A stretch of 16,845 nt of DNA, taken from the NCBI GenBank assembly GCA_035507915.1, contig DATJNS010000116.1, forward strand, positions 1-16,845. Reading direction: 5' to 3'. The stretch's first letter is position 1, and each line of letters begins with the position of its first letter. Positions 1-6,907 of the stretch are shown here, one piece after another. A program made the translations under genes and the position numbers. This DNA comes from JACQAI01 sp035507915 (GTDB taxonomy: Bacteria > Pseudomonadota > Alphaproteobacteria > Elsterales > Elsteraceae). The notes below the pieces were generated by a model. That model was not told where the DNA came from and ran no database searches. It was given only the letters and a program-made list of their open reading frames with translations.

Positions 1-1
1 C

Positions 2-997
2 GGCAACAACCATGCGTTGACCGAGCTCATCAAGGTCGAGCTCGGTCCGCTCCTGGTCGGCCAGGATCCGCGCGACATCACCCGCATCGCCGCCGAGATC
101 TACAACGGCTGCCGCGCGCACTACGCGCTCGCGCACGGCCACGTGTTCCCGACCCTGGGCCGCCGCGGGCTGCTGGTCTCCGCGATGAGTGGCATCGACA
201 TCGCGCTGTGGGACATCCTGGGCAAGAGCCTCGACGCGCCGGTGTGGCGGCTGCTCGGCGGGCGGCGCGTCGCGCGCATGCCGGCCTACGCGTCTGGCGG
301 CTGGGCCGACGCCGCCGGCATCGGCCGGCAGCTGATGGGCTACGTCGAGCAGGGCGGTTTCAAGGCGGTCAAGATGCGGGTCGGCGTGATCGACGGCGCC
401 GTGCACAACTCCGCCAGGCGCGTGCAGGCGGCGCGCGCCGCGCTCGGGCCCGACATCGGCCTCGCCTGCGACGCCCACGGCACCTACACGGTGGCCGACG
501 CCAAGCGGTTCTGCCGCATGGTCGCGGACTGCAACCTGATGTGGTTCGAGGAGCCGGTCACCGCCGACGACGCGCGCGGCTGCGCCGAGGTGCGCGCGAC
601 CACCGACATCCCGATCTCGGCCGGCGAGAGCGTGTTCAACCGCTTCGACTTCCGCGAGCTGTGCGAGCTCAAGGCGGTCGACATCCTGCAGCCGGACCTG
701 GCGATCTGCGGCGGCATCACCGAGGCGATGCGCATCGCCGCGCTGGCGAGCGCGTACAATCTGCGCCTGGCGCCGCATCTGTGGACCGGCGCCACCGCGT
801 TCGCCGCCGGCCTGCACGTCGCCGCTTCGTCGCCCGCCGGCTTCATCCTGGAATATTCGCTGGGCGCCAATCCGCTGCTCCAGGAGCTCGCCGAGGAGGG
901 CTTCCCGCTCACCGACGGCACGGTCGAGATCCCCGACCGCCCGGGCCTCGGCCTGACGATCAACCAGGACTTCGTCGCGCGCTATCGGGTGCGTTGA
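2..997 (+). CDS. Mandelate racemase/muconate lactonizing enzyme-type enolase superfamily protein, 5'-truncated by window edge
   Basis: The reading frame is open to the left edge (GNNHA precedes a TTG at 17), so the protein enters from outside; the N-terminal capping part is mostly missing. Numbering from that TTG, the metal ligands of the superfamily are D152, E178 and E204 (in DAHG, WFEEP and AGES). The His-Asp dyad is H254 (APHLW) and D227 (LQPD). Spacings D-26-E-26-E-23-D-27-H match those I recall for mandelate racemase. The first catalytic strand reads K119-M-R121 where racemase has K-x-K, so the second lysine is an arginine. The family abstracts the alpha proton of a carboxylate, giving racemases, cycloisomerases and acid-sugar dehydratases. 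The substrate cannot be named from the sequence. The next gene starts 54 bases downstream on the same strand and is unrelated in fold. Confidence 0.9.
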   Translation, partial: GNNHALTELIKVELGPLLVGQDPRDITRIAAEIYNGCRAHYALAHGHVFPTLGRRGLLVSAMSGIDIALWDILGKSLDAPVWRLLGGRRVARMPAYASGGWADAAGIGRQLMGYVEQGGFKAVKMRVGVIDGAVHNSARRVQAARAALGPDIGLACDAHGTYTVADAKRFCRMVADCNLMWFEEPVTADDARGCAEVRATTDIPISAGESVFNRFDFRELCELKAVDILQPDLAICGGITEAMRIAALASAYNLRLAPHLWTGATAFAAGLHVAASSPAGFILEYSLGANPLLQELAEEGFPLTDGTVEIPDRPGLGLTINQDFVARYRVR

Positions 998-1050
998 GTC
1001 CGCGGTCCGACTAGACTGCGCCGCGATCGTTTCGGGAAGCGTGCCGTCGC

Positions 1051-2544
1051 ATGGGTTTCGGCCTCGGGAGCCTGCTGTACTACGCCGCGCTGTGCCGGCG
1101 CCACGACATCGGCGGCCGCTGCCTGGTGCTCGGGCGCCAGGACGTCCACATGACCTTCGACGAGATGTGCACCCTCATGGTGCGCGCCCGCTATTTCGCC
1201 AAAATCGGCGACGTCGTGCGCGCGCCGCCGGCGCTGACCGCGCTGCGCGATGCGGGCGATCATCTCAGCCAGAAGGCGTGGATGCGCGAGCGCGGCTACC
1301 TGTCGGACAAGGCGATGCTCGCCGCGCTCGGCTTCCTCGGCTGCGACAGCGTCGACGTCAGCGCCTATGAGCAGGCCGACTTCATCCACGACCTCAATCT
1401 GCCGGGCCTGGCTGCGGCCGTCGGCCGTCGCTACGACACCGTGCTCGACCCCGGCACGCTCGAGCACGTCTTCGACCTGGCGAGCGCGCTCGCGAACCTG
1501 TTCGACGTGCTCGAGCCGGGCGGGATCGTCATCCACAACCTGGCCTTCGGCAACCACATCGACCACGGCTTCTATCAGTTCTCGCCGGATTTCATGCTCG
1601 ACTATTACGAGGCGAACGGCTTCGAGATCCTGGGCGCGTCGGTCAGCCGGTCGTTCACGAACCCCAACGCGCTCGGCATGGTGTCGCTCGACTATTTCCG
1701 CGGCGCGCTCGACGCCAAGAGCGACGGCGGCATGGATTCCGGCCTCTACTATGCCGACCTGATCGCCCGCAAGACCGCCCAGTCGACCAAGGGCCGCTAC
1801 CGGGTGCCCGACACGCTCGCCGGCCCGGCGGCGCAGCCGTTTCCGATGAGCGCGCTGATCCAGCTGTGCGACATGCGCGCGCGCTTCGGCTTGAGCGGGC
1901 GCTGCCTCGTGCTGGGCGCCCATCCGAACTTTATCGATGCGGCGAACCTGCGGCGCATCCTGCCGGATGCGGTCGGGGACGGTACCTTGCCGGAGCGCGT
2001 CGTGCTGCGCGCGCTCGGCTTCGATGACGTGACCGTGCTCGACACCAGGGCCGGGCCGGGCGTCGACCTGGTCGCCGACCTCAACCAGGTCGATCCGGCG
2101 CTCGCCGCCCGCGGCCCGTTCGACTTCGTGCTCGACTGGGGCGCCGCGTCGCGGCTGTTCCGGTTCGTCGACTATTTCCGCAACCTGCTCGCCGTGACGA
2201 GCGTCGACGGCGCGGTGTGGCACATCGCGCCCAGCGACAATCTGTTCGCGCGTGGGCCGTGCATGTTCTCGCCGACCCTGCTGCACGATTTCTACACGAC
2301 CAACAGCTGGGACATTCTGGAGATGCACTGGGTGCACGTACAGTCCTGGCACGACGACAACTGGTTCAAGGCGCCCTACACCGCGGGCGCGCTCGACTGG
2401 ATGTGCTTCGGCAGCGCCTCGCCGGGCGCGCACCTGGTATCCGCGCTGGTGCGCCGCCGCACCGACAGCACGGCCGATCGGGTTCCCCAGCAGTCCTGGT
2501 TCGTCCGCCGCACCGACTTCGCCGAGCACCTGGGGGAGCCGTAG
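1051..2544 (+). CDS. Methyltransferase-like protein made of two tandem repeats, function unknown
   Basis: This 497-residue soluble protein contains the same unit twice, about residues 8-195 and 267-424. Both units share GRCLVLG (22-28 and 283-289), then an (A/L)-A-L-G-F segment, then a VLD strand (131-133 and 360-362), and end with an FSP-x-(F/L) segment and a (F/W)-(E/D)-I-L-(G/E) strand. In the first unit the strand is followed by a PGTLEHV and LEPGG pattern that resembles motifs of class I SAM-dependent methyltransferases (Methyltransf_11 type). In the second unit these positions are degenerate. Neither unit has a clean glycine-rich SAM loop; CLVLG stands in its place. The fold call is an inference from these motifs. 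The ATG at 1051 is preceded by a weak GGGAAG at 1034. The TAG stop abuts a family A repeat. It could be a sugar- or lipid-modifying methyltransferase or a catalytically dead relative. Confidence 0.7.
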   Translation: MGFGLGSLLYYAALCRRHDIGGRCLVLGRQDVHMTFDEMCTLMVRARYFAKIGDVVRAPPALTALRDAGDHLSQKAWMRERGYLSDKAMLAALGFLGCDSVDVSAYEQADFIHDLNLPGLAAAVGRRYDTVLDPGTLEHVFDLASALANLFDVLEPGGIVIHNLAFGNHIDHGFYQFSPDFMLDYYEANGFEILGASVSRSFTNPNALGMVSLDYFRGALDAKSDGGMDSGLYYADLIARKTAQSTKGRYRVPDTLAGPAAQPFPMSALIQLCDMRARFGLSGRCLVLGAHPNFIDAANLRRILPDAVGDGTLPERVVLRALGFDDVTVLDTRAGPGVDLVADLNQVDPALAARGPFDFVLDWGAASRLFRFVDYFRNLLAVTSVDGAVWHIAPSDNLFARGPCMFSPTLLHDFYTTNSWDILEMHWVHVQSWHDDNWFKAPYTAGALDWMCFGSASPGAHLVSALVRRRTDSTADRVPQQSWFVRRTDFAEHLGEP

Positions 2545-2634
2545 CGCGGCAGCGGCGCAGCCGCGCGAGCGCCAGACCTTCAGCCCTCGGCGCGGCAGCG
2601 GCGCAGCCGCGCGAGCGCCAGACCTTCAGCCCTT
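2544..2634. repeat. Family A palindromic repeat, tandem pair, locus 1
   Basis: Two copies with a 46-bp period begin at 2544 and 2590 and agree for 44 bases. The core is GCGCGGCAGCGGC, then GCA, then GCCGCGCGAGCGCC. The centre can fold as GCGGC-GCA-GCCGC. The first copy starts on the last base of the TAG of the methyltransferase-like gene. The second copy runs through the stop codon of the converging GT39 gene. A second tandem pair with a changed stem lies at 8880. It may act in bidirectional termination or as a 3'-end stabiliser, but no T-tract is present. Confidence 0.8.
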
Positions 2635-4047
2635 GAAACCCTGCAGCGCGAACAGCGCGTAGCGGCGCGCGACGCCGGGATAGAGCGGGATCGTGATGCG
2701 CGCCACCGGGTCGGCCTCGCGGAAGCGCGCGAGCACGTCGCGCGGATCGAGGTTCTCGGTCAAATAGAGGATCGGGCGGTCGCCGACCGCCGCGATGTCG
2801 GTGGTCAGCTCGTACTGGTCGGTCGGGTGGTCCTGCCAGTTCCACGCCACCTGGGTCGGTCGCGGGCGGACGTAGAACGCCATCTCGGCGAACAGCATGC
2901 GGTCGTCGGTCATCAGCACGAAGCCGGGATGCTGCGCGAGCTGCGCGGAGACCGCGCTGCCGAGGAAGTTCCAGCCGCGCAGCCGGTGGAACGGATCGGT
3001 GGCGCGCGTGAGCTCGACGCCGGCGAGCCGCGCGAGGTCGTGATAGTCGACCATCACGGCGAGCGCCGCCACGTGCAGTCCGAGCGAGACCGGCAGCACG
3101 AGCCACAGGCGTCGTCGCGCGCGGCACCAGGCGACCACCAGCACGGTCGCGGTCACGTAGGCGGTCGCGGCCCAGTTGGCGTGCGCGCGCGACAGCAGCG
3201 CCTCGATCGCGATCAAGAGGAGCTGCGGCAGCGCGAACGCGGCGAGCAGCCAGCTGCGCGGATCGCGCTGCAGCCGGCCGAGGCGCGCCACCAGGAGGAA
3301 CAGCAGCACGGCGAACAAGAGCGGTCCGAACACGCCGAACTGGCTGCCGACGAACTCGCCGAGCTTCGCCGGATGGAACAGGTCGCCGCCGAGATGGGCG
3401 TTGGCGCCCGTGTGCAGGTAGGTGAGGCCGCCATGCGCGACGTTCCAGATCAGGTTGGGCGCGTAGATCGCGAGCCCGAGCGCCAGCGCCATCCACGGCC
3501 AGCGCGTGCGCAGCACCGCGCGGTGCTCGGGCGCGAGCGCGAGGTAGAGCCCCGCCGAGGGCACGAACATCGCCATCGCGTATTTGCTCAACAGGCCGAG
3601 TCCGAGCGCCACGCCGACGCCGATCCACCAGCGCTGGCCGCCCGGATCGAGCGCGCGCTTGAGAAACAGCACGCCCATCGTCCAGAACAGCATCAGGGGC
3701 ACGTCGGTCGAGATCAGCATCGCGGAGACGCTGACCGCCGGCAGCGACGCGTAGAGCACGCCCGACCATGCGCCGGTGCGGGCGTCGTAGAGCCGCCGGC
3801 CGAGCTCTGCGATCATCAGCGCGGTGACGGCGTGGCAGATCGGCGAGGCGACCCGCACGCCGAACTCGTTGTCGCCGACCAGCGACGTCGTGATGCCGAT
3901 CAGCCAGGCGATCAGCGGCGGCTTCGAGACGTAGCCCCAGTCGAGCGCCTGCGCCCACGTCCAGTATTGCGCCTCGTCGCCATAGAGCGGGTAGGGCGCG
4001 CGCGCCAGCCACATCAGGCGGAACACCGTCAGCGCCAGGATGAACAT
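2626..4047 (-). CDS. GT39/ArnT-like integral-membrane glycosyltransferase (PMT_2 type)
   Basis: This 473-residue multi-spanning membrane protein belongs to the C-type glycosyltransferases, which use a polyprenyl-phosphate sugar as donor on the periplasmic side. The family mark is the acidic pair in the first external loop, YPLYGDEAQYW (D24-E25), followed by VSKPPL (K42). Hydrophobic helices then alternate to about residue 350, and a soluble C-terminal part follows (roughly 380-473). The ATG at 4047 gives a typical start just before the first helix. An in-frame GTG at 4125 would add 26 Arg/Ala/Pro-rich residues and is less likely; neither start has a strong ribosome site. The gene diverges from the VTT protein gene with a 93-base gap and converges on the methyltransferase-like gene. 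The acceptor (lipid A, glycan or protein) is unknown. Confidence 0.88.
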   Translation of the reverse strand: MFILALTVFRLMWLARAPYPLYGDEAQYWTWAQALDWGYVSKPPLIAWLIGITTSLVGDNEFGVRVASPICHAVTALMIAELGRRLYDARTGAWSGVLYASLPAVSVSAMLISTDVPLMLFWTMGVLFLKRALDPGGQRWWIGVGVALGLGLLSKYAMAMFVPSAGLYLALAPEHRAVLRTRWPWMALALGLAIYAPNLIWNVAHGGLTYLHTGANAHLGGDLFHPAKLGEFVGSQFGVFGPLLFAVLLFLLVARLGRLQRDPRSWLLAAFALPQLLLIAIEALLSRAHANWAATAYVTATVLVVAWCRARRRLWLVLPVSLGLHVAALAVMVDYHDLARLAGVELTRATDPFHRLRGWNFLGSAVSAQLAQHPGFVLMTDDRMLFAEMAFYVRPRPTQVAWNWQDHPTDQYELTTDIAAVGDRPILYLTENLDPRDVLARFREADPVARITIPLYPGVARRYALFALQGFKG

Positions 4048-4140
4048 GGCGGCGCGCGACGCCTGCCGCGCCTCGGCCGTGACCGCGCCCGGCGCGGCGC
4101 GCGAAGGGCTGGGCAAACCGGTCACGCCCCGTGTAAACCC

Positions 4141-4794
4141 ATGCGCATGTTGCGTCCCAAGCTGTGGCTGCGGCTGGTCCTGGTCGCGGCGCTCGCCGCC
4201 GGCCTCGCCTATGTCGCGCTCAACCGCGGCACGGTCAACCCCCAGGAGATCGAGCGCGAGCTCGACGCGCTCGGCTGGGCGCTGCCGCTCGCGTTCATCG
4301 CCTATCACGTGGTGGCGACCTTGTGCTTCGTGCCCCGCTTCGTGATGGGCGCGGTCGCCGGCGCGCTGTTCGGCTTCTGGTGGGGCGCCCTGTGGTCGAT
4401 GGCCGGCGCCATGGCGGGCGCCACCGTCGGCTTCCTGATCGCGCGCTACATCAACAGCGGTCTCCTGGTGCCGGAGGAGATTCCGCGCATCGGCGGCTGG
4501 CTCGAGCGCGCCGAGCGCGGCGGCTGGAAGGCGGTCGCGGTGCTGCGCCTGGTGCCGCTGCCGCACCCGATCACCAACTACGCGCTCGGGCTCACGCGGC
4601 TCAGCCTCGGCGCGTATCTGTGGGGCTCGCTGCTCGGGCTGGTGCCGTCGACCTTCGCCTTCGTCGATCTCGGGCTCGGCGGCCGCAACGCCGCCTTCGG
4701 CGTCGGCAGCTGGATCGCGCCGCTGCTGTGGGGCGTCGCGCTCCTCGTGCTCTCCGCGCTCCTGTCGCGATTGTTCCGCCGGCGGCTGGGTTAG
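4141..4794 (+). CDS. VTT-domain (TVP38/TMEM64, DedA-related) membrane protein
   Basis: This 217-residue membrane protein has an N-terminal helix at about 10-27, helices at about 44-68 and 72-100, an amphipathic middle, and further helices at about 150-175 and 188-209. The family motif is visible as LRLVPLPHP (R136 and the prolines), followed by NYALGLTRLSLGAYLWGSLLG and LVPS. Relatives in bacteria and eukaryotes (DedA proteins, TMEM41B, VMP1) move or scramble phospholipids, and some DedA proteins recycle undecaprenyl phosphate. ATG codons at 4141 and 4147 are both possible; I chose the first. It lies between two glycosyltransferase genes on the other strand. Its stop codon overlaps the stop of the GT2 gene tail to tail (TAG at 4792-4794 against TAA at 4793-4791), which suggests a link to lipid-carrier sugars. 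Confidence 0.87.
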   Translation: MRMLRPKLWLRLVLVAALAAGLAYVALNRGTVNPQEIERELDALGWALPLAFIAYHVVATLCFVPRFVMGAVAGALFGFWWGALWSMAGAMAGATVGFLIARYINSGLLVPEEIPRIGGWLERAERGGWKAVAVLRLVPLPHPITNYALGLTRLSLGAYLWGSLLGLVPSTFAFVDLGLGGRNAAFGVGSWIAPLLWGVALLVLSALLSRLFRRRLG

Positions 4795-5498
4795 TCCTCG
4801 GTCGCGCGCGGGATGTGGGCGCGGCGCTGCAGCCACATGACGCCGGCGAGGTCGCTGATGCCGACCCACAGGCGGTCCCAGAAGCCGTATTTCGACGCGC
4901 CCTTGAGGCGCGGGCGGTGGTTGACCGGCACCGACAGCACCTCGGCGCCCTGGCGGATCATCAGCGCGCCGAGGAAGCGGTGCATGTGGTCGAAATAGGG
5001 CAGCTCGAGGAACAGCGCGCGCGGAAACAGCTTGAGGCCGCAACCCGTGTCGCGCGTGTGGTCGTGCAGCAGCGACGCGCGGATGCGGTTGGCCCAGCGC
5101 GACGACAGCCGCTTCGACCACGAATCGCGGCGCTTGGTGCGCTCGCCCGCGATCATGACGGCGCCGCCGTCGCGGCGCAGCGTCCACAGGCTCGGGATGT
5201 CGGCCGGGTCGTTCTGGCCGTCGCCGTCGAGCGTGGCGATCCACGGCGCGCGCGCCGCCGCGACCCCGGTGCGGATCGCCGCGCTCTGACCGCAGCGCGC
5301 CTGATGCCGCACGACGCGCAGCCGCGGCCGCGTAGCCTTGAGAGCGAGCAGCGCCGCCACCGTGCCGTCGACGCTGCCGTCGTCGACATAGACGATCTCG
5401 TAGTCGAGCCGGCCGTCGAGCGCGGCGGCGATCTCGGCGATCAGAGGCGCGACGTTGTCGGCCTCGTTGTGGACCGGGACGACGACCGAAAGCTCCAT
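4791..5498 (-). CDS. GT2 family polyprenyl-phosphate-type glycosyltransferase (DPM1/ArnC-like, without membrane tail)
   Basis: This 235-residue GT-A fold enzyme starts directly with the nucleotide-sugar strand ELSVVVPVHNEADNV. It continues with VDDGS (39-42), the metal-binding DGDGQ (D91, D93), GCGLKLF, MHRFLGALM and a K-G-x-S-K-Y segment near 199-204. This pattern is typical of enzymes that move a sugar from UDP/GDP to dolichyl or undecaprenyl phosphate on the cytoplasmic face. The two C-terminal membrane helices of ArnC-type proteins are absent, so it is the short DPM1-like form and must bind the membrane peripherally. The ATG at 5498 leaves a 160-base divergent region before the RidA-like gene. 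With the GT39 enzyme and the VTT protein nearby it may make the lipid-linked sugar that GT39 consumes; this is inference. Confidence 0.88.
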   Translation of the reverse strand: MELSVVVPVHNEADNVAPLIAEIAAALDGRLDYEIVYVDDGSVDGTVAALLALKATRPRLRVVRHQARCGQSAAIRTGVAAARAPWIATLDGDGQNDPADIPSLWTLRRDGGAVMIAGERTKRRDSWSKRLSSRWANRIRASLLHDHTRDTGCGLKLFPRALFLELPYFDHMHRFLGALMIRQGAEVLSVPVNHRPRLKGASKYGFWDRLWVGISDLAGVMWLQRRAHIPRATED

Positions 5499-5567
5499 GG
5501 TAGGGTGCTGGCGCCTCCGGCTGCCGCGCTGCGGGCTTTGCCATAGCCGATCGCTCCCGGCGCGCCA

Positions 5568-5584
5568 ACTGCTTTCGGAGCAGT
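5568..5584. promoter_or_regulatory. Inverted repeat in divergent GT2/RidA control region
   Basis: ACTGCT and AGCAGT are exact inverted arms around TTCGG. The repeat lies in the only divergent promoter gap of this part, five bases upstream of a possible -35 box for the RidA-like gene. It could be an operator for a dimeric repressor or a leader hairpin. There is no match to a regulator I can name. Confidence 0.3.
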
Positions 5585-5588
5585 CCCT

Positions 5589-5616
5589 TTGAGACCGGGC
5601 GGTCGCGGCTTACCAT
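5589..5616 (+). promoter_or_regulatory. Candidate sigma-70-type promoter for RidA-like/TPR operon
   Basis: TTGAGA at 5589-5594 matches the -35 consensus at five of six bases. TACCAT at 5611-5616 matches the -10 consensus at four of six, with a 16-base spacer. This would start the transcript near 5623, leaving a leader of about 36 bases with a clear GGAGG at 5648. Chance matches are frequent, so confidence is modest. Confidence 0.35.
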
Positions 5617-5658
5617 GGCGCGAGGCTTGCAGCGAAGCTTGCGAAACGGAGGTCGACG

Positions 5659-6105
5659 ATGGCGGTCAGCACGCGCGACACGCTCAGGATCGAGGAGGTC
5701 CACCCGCGTCCGGACCAGGCGCAGCACATGCCCTATGCGCCGGCGATCCACGTCGAGGGGCCGGCCGACATCCTGTTCATCTCCGGCTCGACGCCGTCGC
5801 CGCTCTATCACCAGCACCCGCACGTGCCCGAGGAGCACGTCCACCCGTGCGACATCGAGGAGCAGACGCGTCGCGCGATGGACAACATCAAGCTCGTGCT
5901 CGACTGCAAGGGCCTGGGCTGGCGGCACGTCGTCAAGGTCACCAAGTACCTGACCGACATGCGCGACTTCGACGGGCTGCACCGCGTGATGAACGGCTAC
6001 ATGGGCGATTGGCGCCCGGCCAGCACGACGATCTGCGTCAACGCGCTGAGCTCGCCCGGCGCGCGCGTCGAGATCGACATGATCGCGGTCGCGCCGCGCT
6101 CGTGA
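5659..6105 (+). CDS. RidA/YjgF/UK114 family protein lacking the catalytic arginine
   Basis: This 148-residue protein has the RidA fold: a strand ADILFISGSTPS near 36-47, the long helix DIEEQTRRAMDNIKLVL, then VVKVTKYLTDMRDF, and the closing ARVEIDMIAVA (E138). In true imine deaminases such as E. coli RidA the strand before this carries P-A-R-S with the substrate-binding arginine. Here it reads P-A-S-T (120-123), so the arginine is gone and enamine deamination is doubtful. The protein is also about 20 residues longer than RidA, with a His-rich loop LYHQHPHVPEEHVHP near 49-63. The ATG at 5659 has GGAGG six bases upstream. Its TGA stop overlaps the ATG of the TPR gene by one base, so the two are probably coupled in translation. 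Confidence 0.88.
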   Translation: MAVSTRDTLRIEEVHPRPDQAQHMPYAPAIHVEGPADILFISGSTPSPLYHQHPHVPEEHVHPCDIEEQTRRAMDNIKLVLDCKGLGWRHVVKVTKYLTDMRDFDGLHRVMNGYMGDWRPASTTICVNALSSPGARVEIDMIAVAPRS

Positions 6106-6665
6106 TGCACGCCGTCCGCGCGCTCGCCGCCGCCCTCGTCGCGGCTTGGCTGCTATCCGCTCCGGCGGCCCGGGCCGACCAGAACGACGCGCGCTTGCCC
6201 GCCTTGTTCGAGCAGCTGAAGACGACGCGCTCGGCCGCCGATGCCGCGGCGGTCCAGGCGACGATCTGGGCGGTCTGGATGGAGAGCGCCGATGCCGAGG
6301 TCAACCTCCTGATGCTCGAGGGCGTCGACGCGATGAAACAGGGCGAGCTGCCGCGCGCCCTCGAGGTATTCGACAAGATGGTCGGGCAGGCGCCCAAATT
6401 CGCCGAGGGCTGGAACAAGCGCGCGACCGTCGAGTTCCTGATGGACGACTACAAGGCCTCGGTCGCCGACATCGAGAAGACGCTCGCGCTCGAGCCGCAC
6501 CACTGGGGCGCGCTGTCGGGCCTCGGTCAGATCTACCTCGCGCTGGACGACGACGAGGCGGCGCTGCGCGCCTTCAAGAAGGCGCTCGAGATCAACCCGC
6601 ACCTCGACCAGGTCAAAGCCGCGGTCCAGGAGCTCGAAGCCAAGCTCGAGAAGCATCGGATCTAG
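6105..6665 (+). CDS. Periplasmic tetratricopeptide-repeat protein
   Basis: This 186-residue protein begins with a signal peptide (MHAVRALAAALVAAWLLSA, then PAARA, cleavage likely after residue 24), so it is exported. Three TPR units follow at about 65-98, 99-132 and 133-166. They show the usual pattern, for example GELPRALEVFDKMVGQAPK and DEAALRAFKKALEINP. A short charged helix closes the protein. TPR units form a superhelical groove for binding peptides or partner proteins; no enzyme domain is attached, and the partner is unknown. The ATG at 6105 shares a base with the RidA-like stop; an adjacent GTG at 6102 is the alternative. Transcription probably depends on the upstream promoter. The gene ends at the start of a repeat-rich non-coding stretch. 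Confidence 0.88.
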   Translation: MHAVRALAAALVAAWLLSAPAARADQNDARLPALFEQLKTTRSAADAAAVQATIWAVWMESADAEVNLLMLEGVDAMKQGELPRALEVFDKMVGQAPKFAEGWNKRATVEFLMDDYKASVADIEKTLALEPHHWGALSGLGQIYLALDDDEAALRAFKKALEINPHLDQVKAAVQELEAKLEKHRI

Positions 6666-6730
6666 GTTCGCTTCCGCAACCCGTCGTGGCCGAATTCGGC
6701 GCGGATCTCCGATCTCGCGGCATCCCTAAT

Positions 6731-6762
6731 CGTCATGCTCGGGCTCGTCCCAAGCATCCACG
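6731..6762 (-). repeat. Family C REP-like palindrome, copy 1
   Basis: This 32-base element runs from CGTCATGC to GCATCCACG. It folds through ATGCT/AGCAT and GGG/CCC around the loop CTCGT. Its reverse complement aligns without gaps to the copy at 6853. Elements of this style (CGTCATGC...GCATCCACG) are common between genes in alphaproteobacteria, from memory. The minus strand is given so that copy 2 reads forward. Confidence 0.75.
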
Positions 6763-6775
6763 TCTCTTGTCTTAA

Positions 6776-6844
6776 CCGCGCTCACAGCCGCCACGCCAAC
6801 CCTGCTCGCGCGGCTGGGTTGGCGGGCGGTAGACGCGCGAGCAG
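6776..6844 (+). repeat. Family B hairpin repeat, copy 1
   Basis: The stem CGCCAACCC (6793-6801) pairs exactly with GGGTTGGCG (6815-6823) around the 13-base loop TGCTCGCGCGGCT. Outer CCGCC and GGCGG arms extend the stem past one unpaired A. The loop is complementary to the 3' flank AGACGCGCGAGCAG at 13 of 14 bases, so a pseudoknot or an alternative hairpin is possible. A second copy in the same orientation lies at 15375. Confidence 0.8.
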
Positions 6845-6852
6845 AAAAAAGG

Positions 6853-6884
6853 CGTGGATCCTCGGCACGAGGCCGAGGATGACG
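6853..6884 (+). repeat. Family C REP-like palindrome, copy 2 (inverted)
   Basis: The element folds as ATCCTCGGC, loop ACGAG, GCCGAGGAT, flanked by CGTGG and GACG. It is the inverted partner of the copy at 6731. The two differ at five bases, four of which form two compensatory pair swaps, and the fifth changes a T-G pair to C-G. The pair encloses the family B element. Confidence 0.75.
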
Positions 6885-6893
6885 GCTCTAGAA

Positions 6894-6907
6894 GGCCGGG
6901 CATGACG
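6894..6907 (+). repeat. Partial family C repeat (right half only)
   Basis: GGCCGGGCATGACG closely matches the right half of the family C element (GCCCGAGCATGACG, reverse complement of copy 1). The left half is absent, so this looks like a decayed or truncated third copy. Confidence 0.45.

Noticed and set aside
982..2529. 515-residue minus-strand open frame opposite the methyltransferase-like gene
   Set aside because: It is Arg/Ala/Glu/Val-rich with low complexity and mirrors the codons of the real gene, which has recognisable motifs and an internal repeat.
2544..2634. Family A tandem copies as a CRISPR array
   Set aside because: There are only two copies, the repeat is self-complementary, and the spacer between the copies recurs after copy 2; there are no cas genes.
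2827..4140. Extension of the VTT-protein frame upstream to 655 residues
   Set aside because: The sequence before 4141 is antisense to the GT39 gene and has no hydrophobic or conserved pattern.
4048..5982. Upstream extension of the GT39 frame to 1118 residues
   Set aside because: The added part is Arg/Ala-rich shadow of the VTT and GT2 genes; the first membrane helix and the family start lie at 4047.
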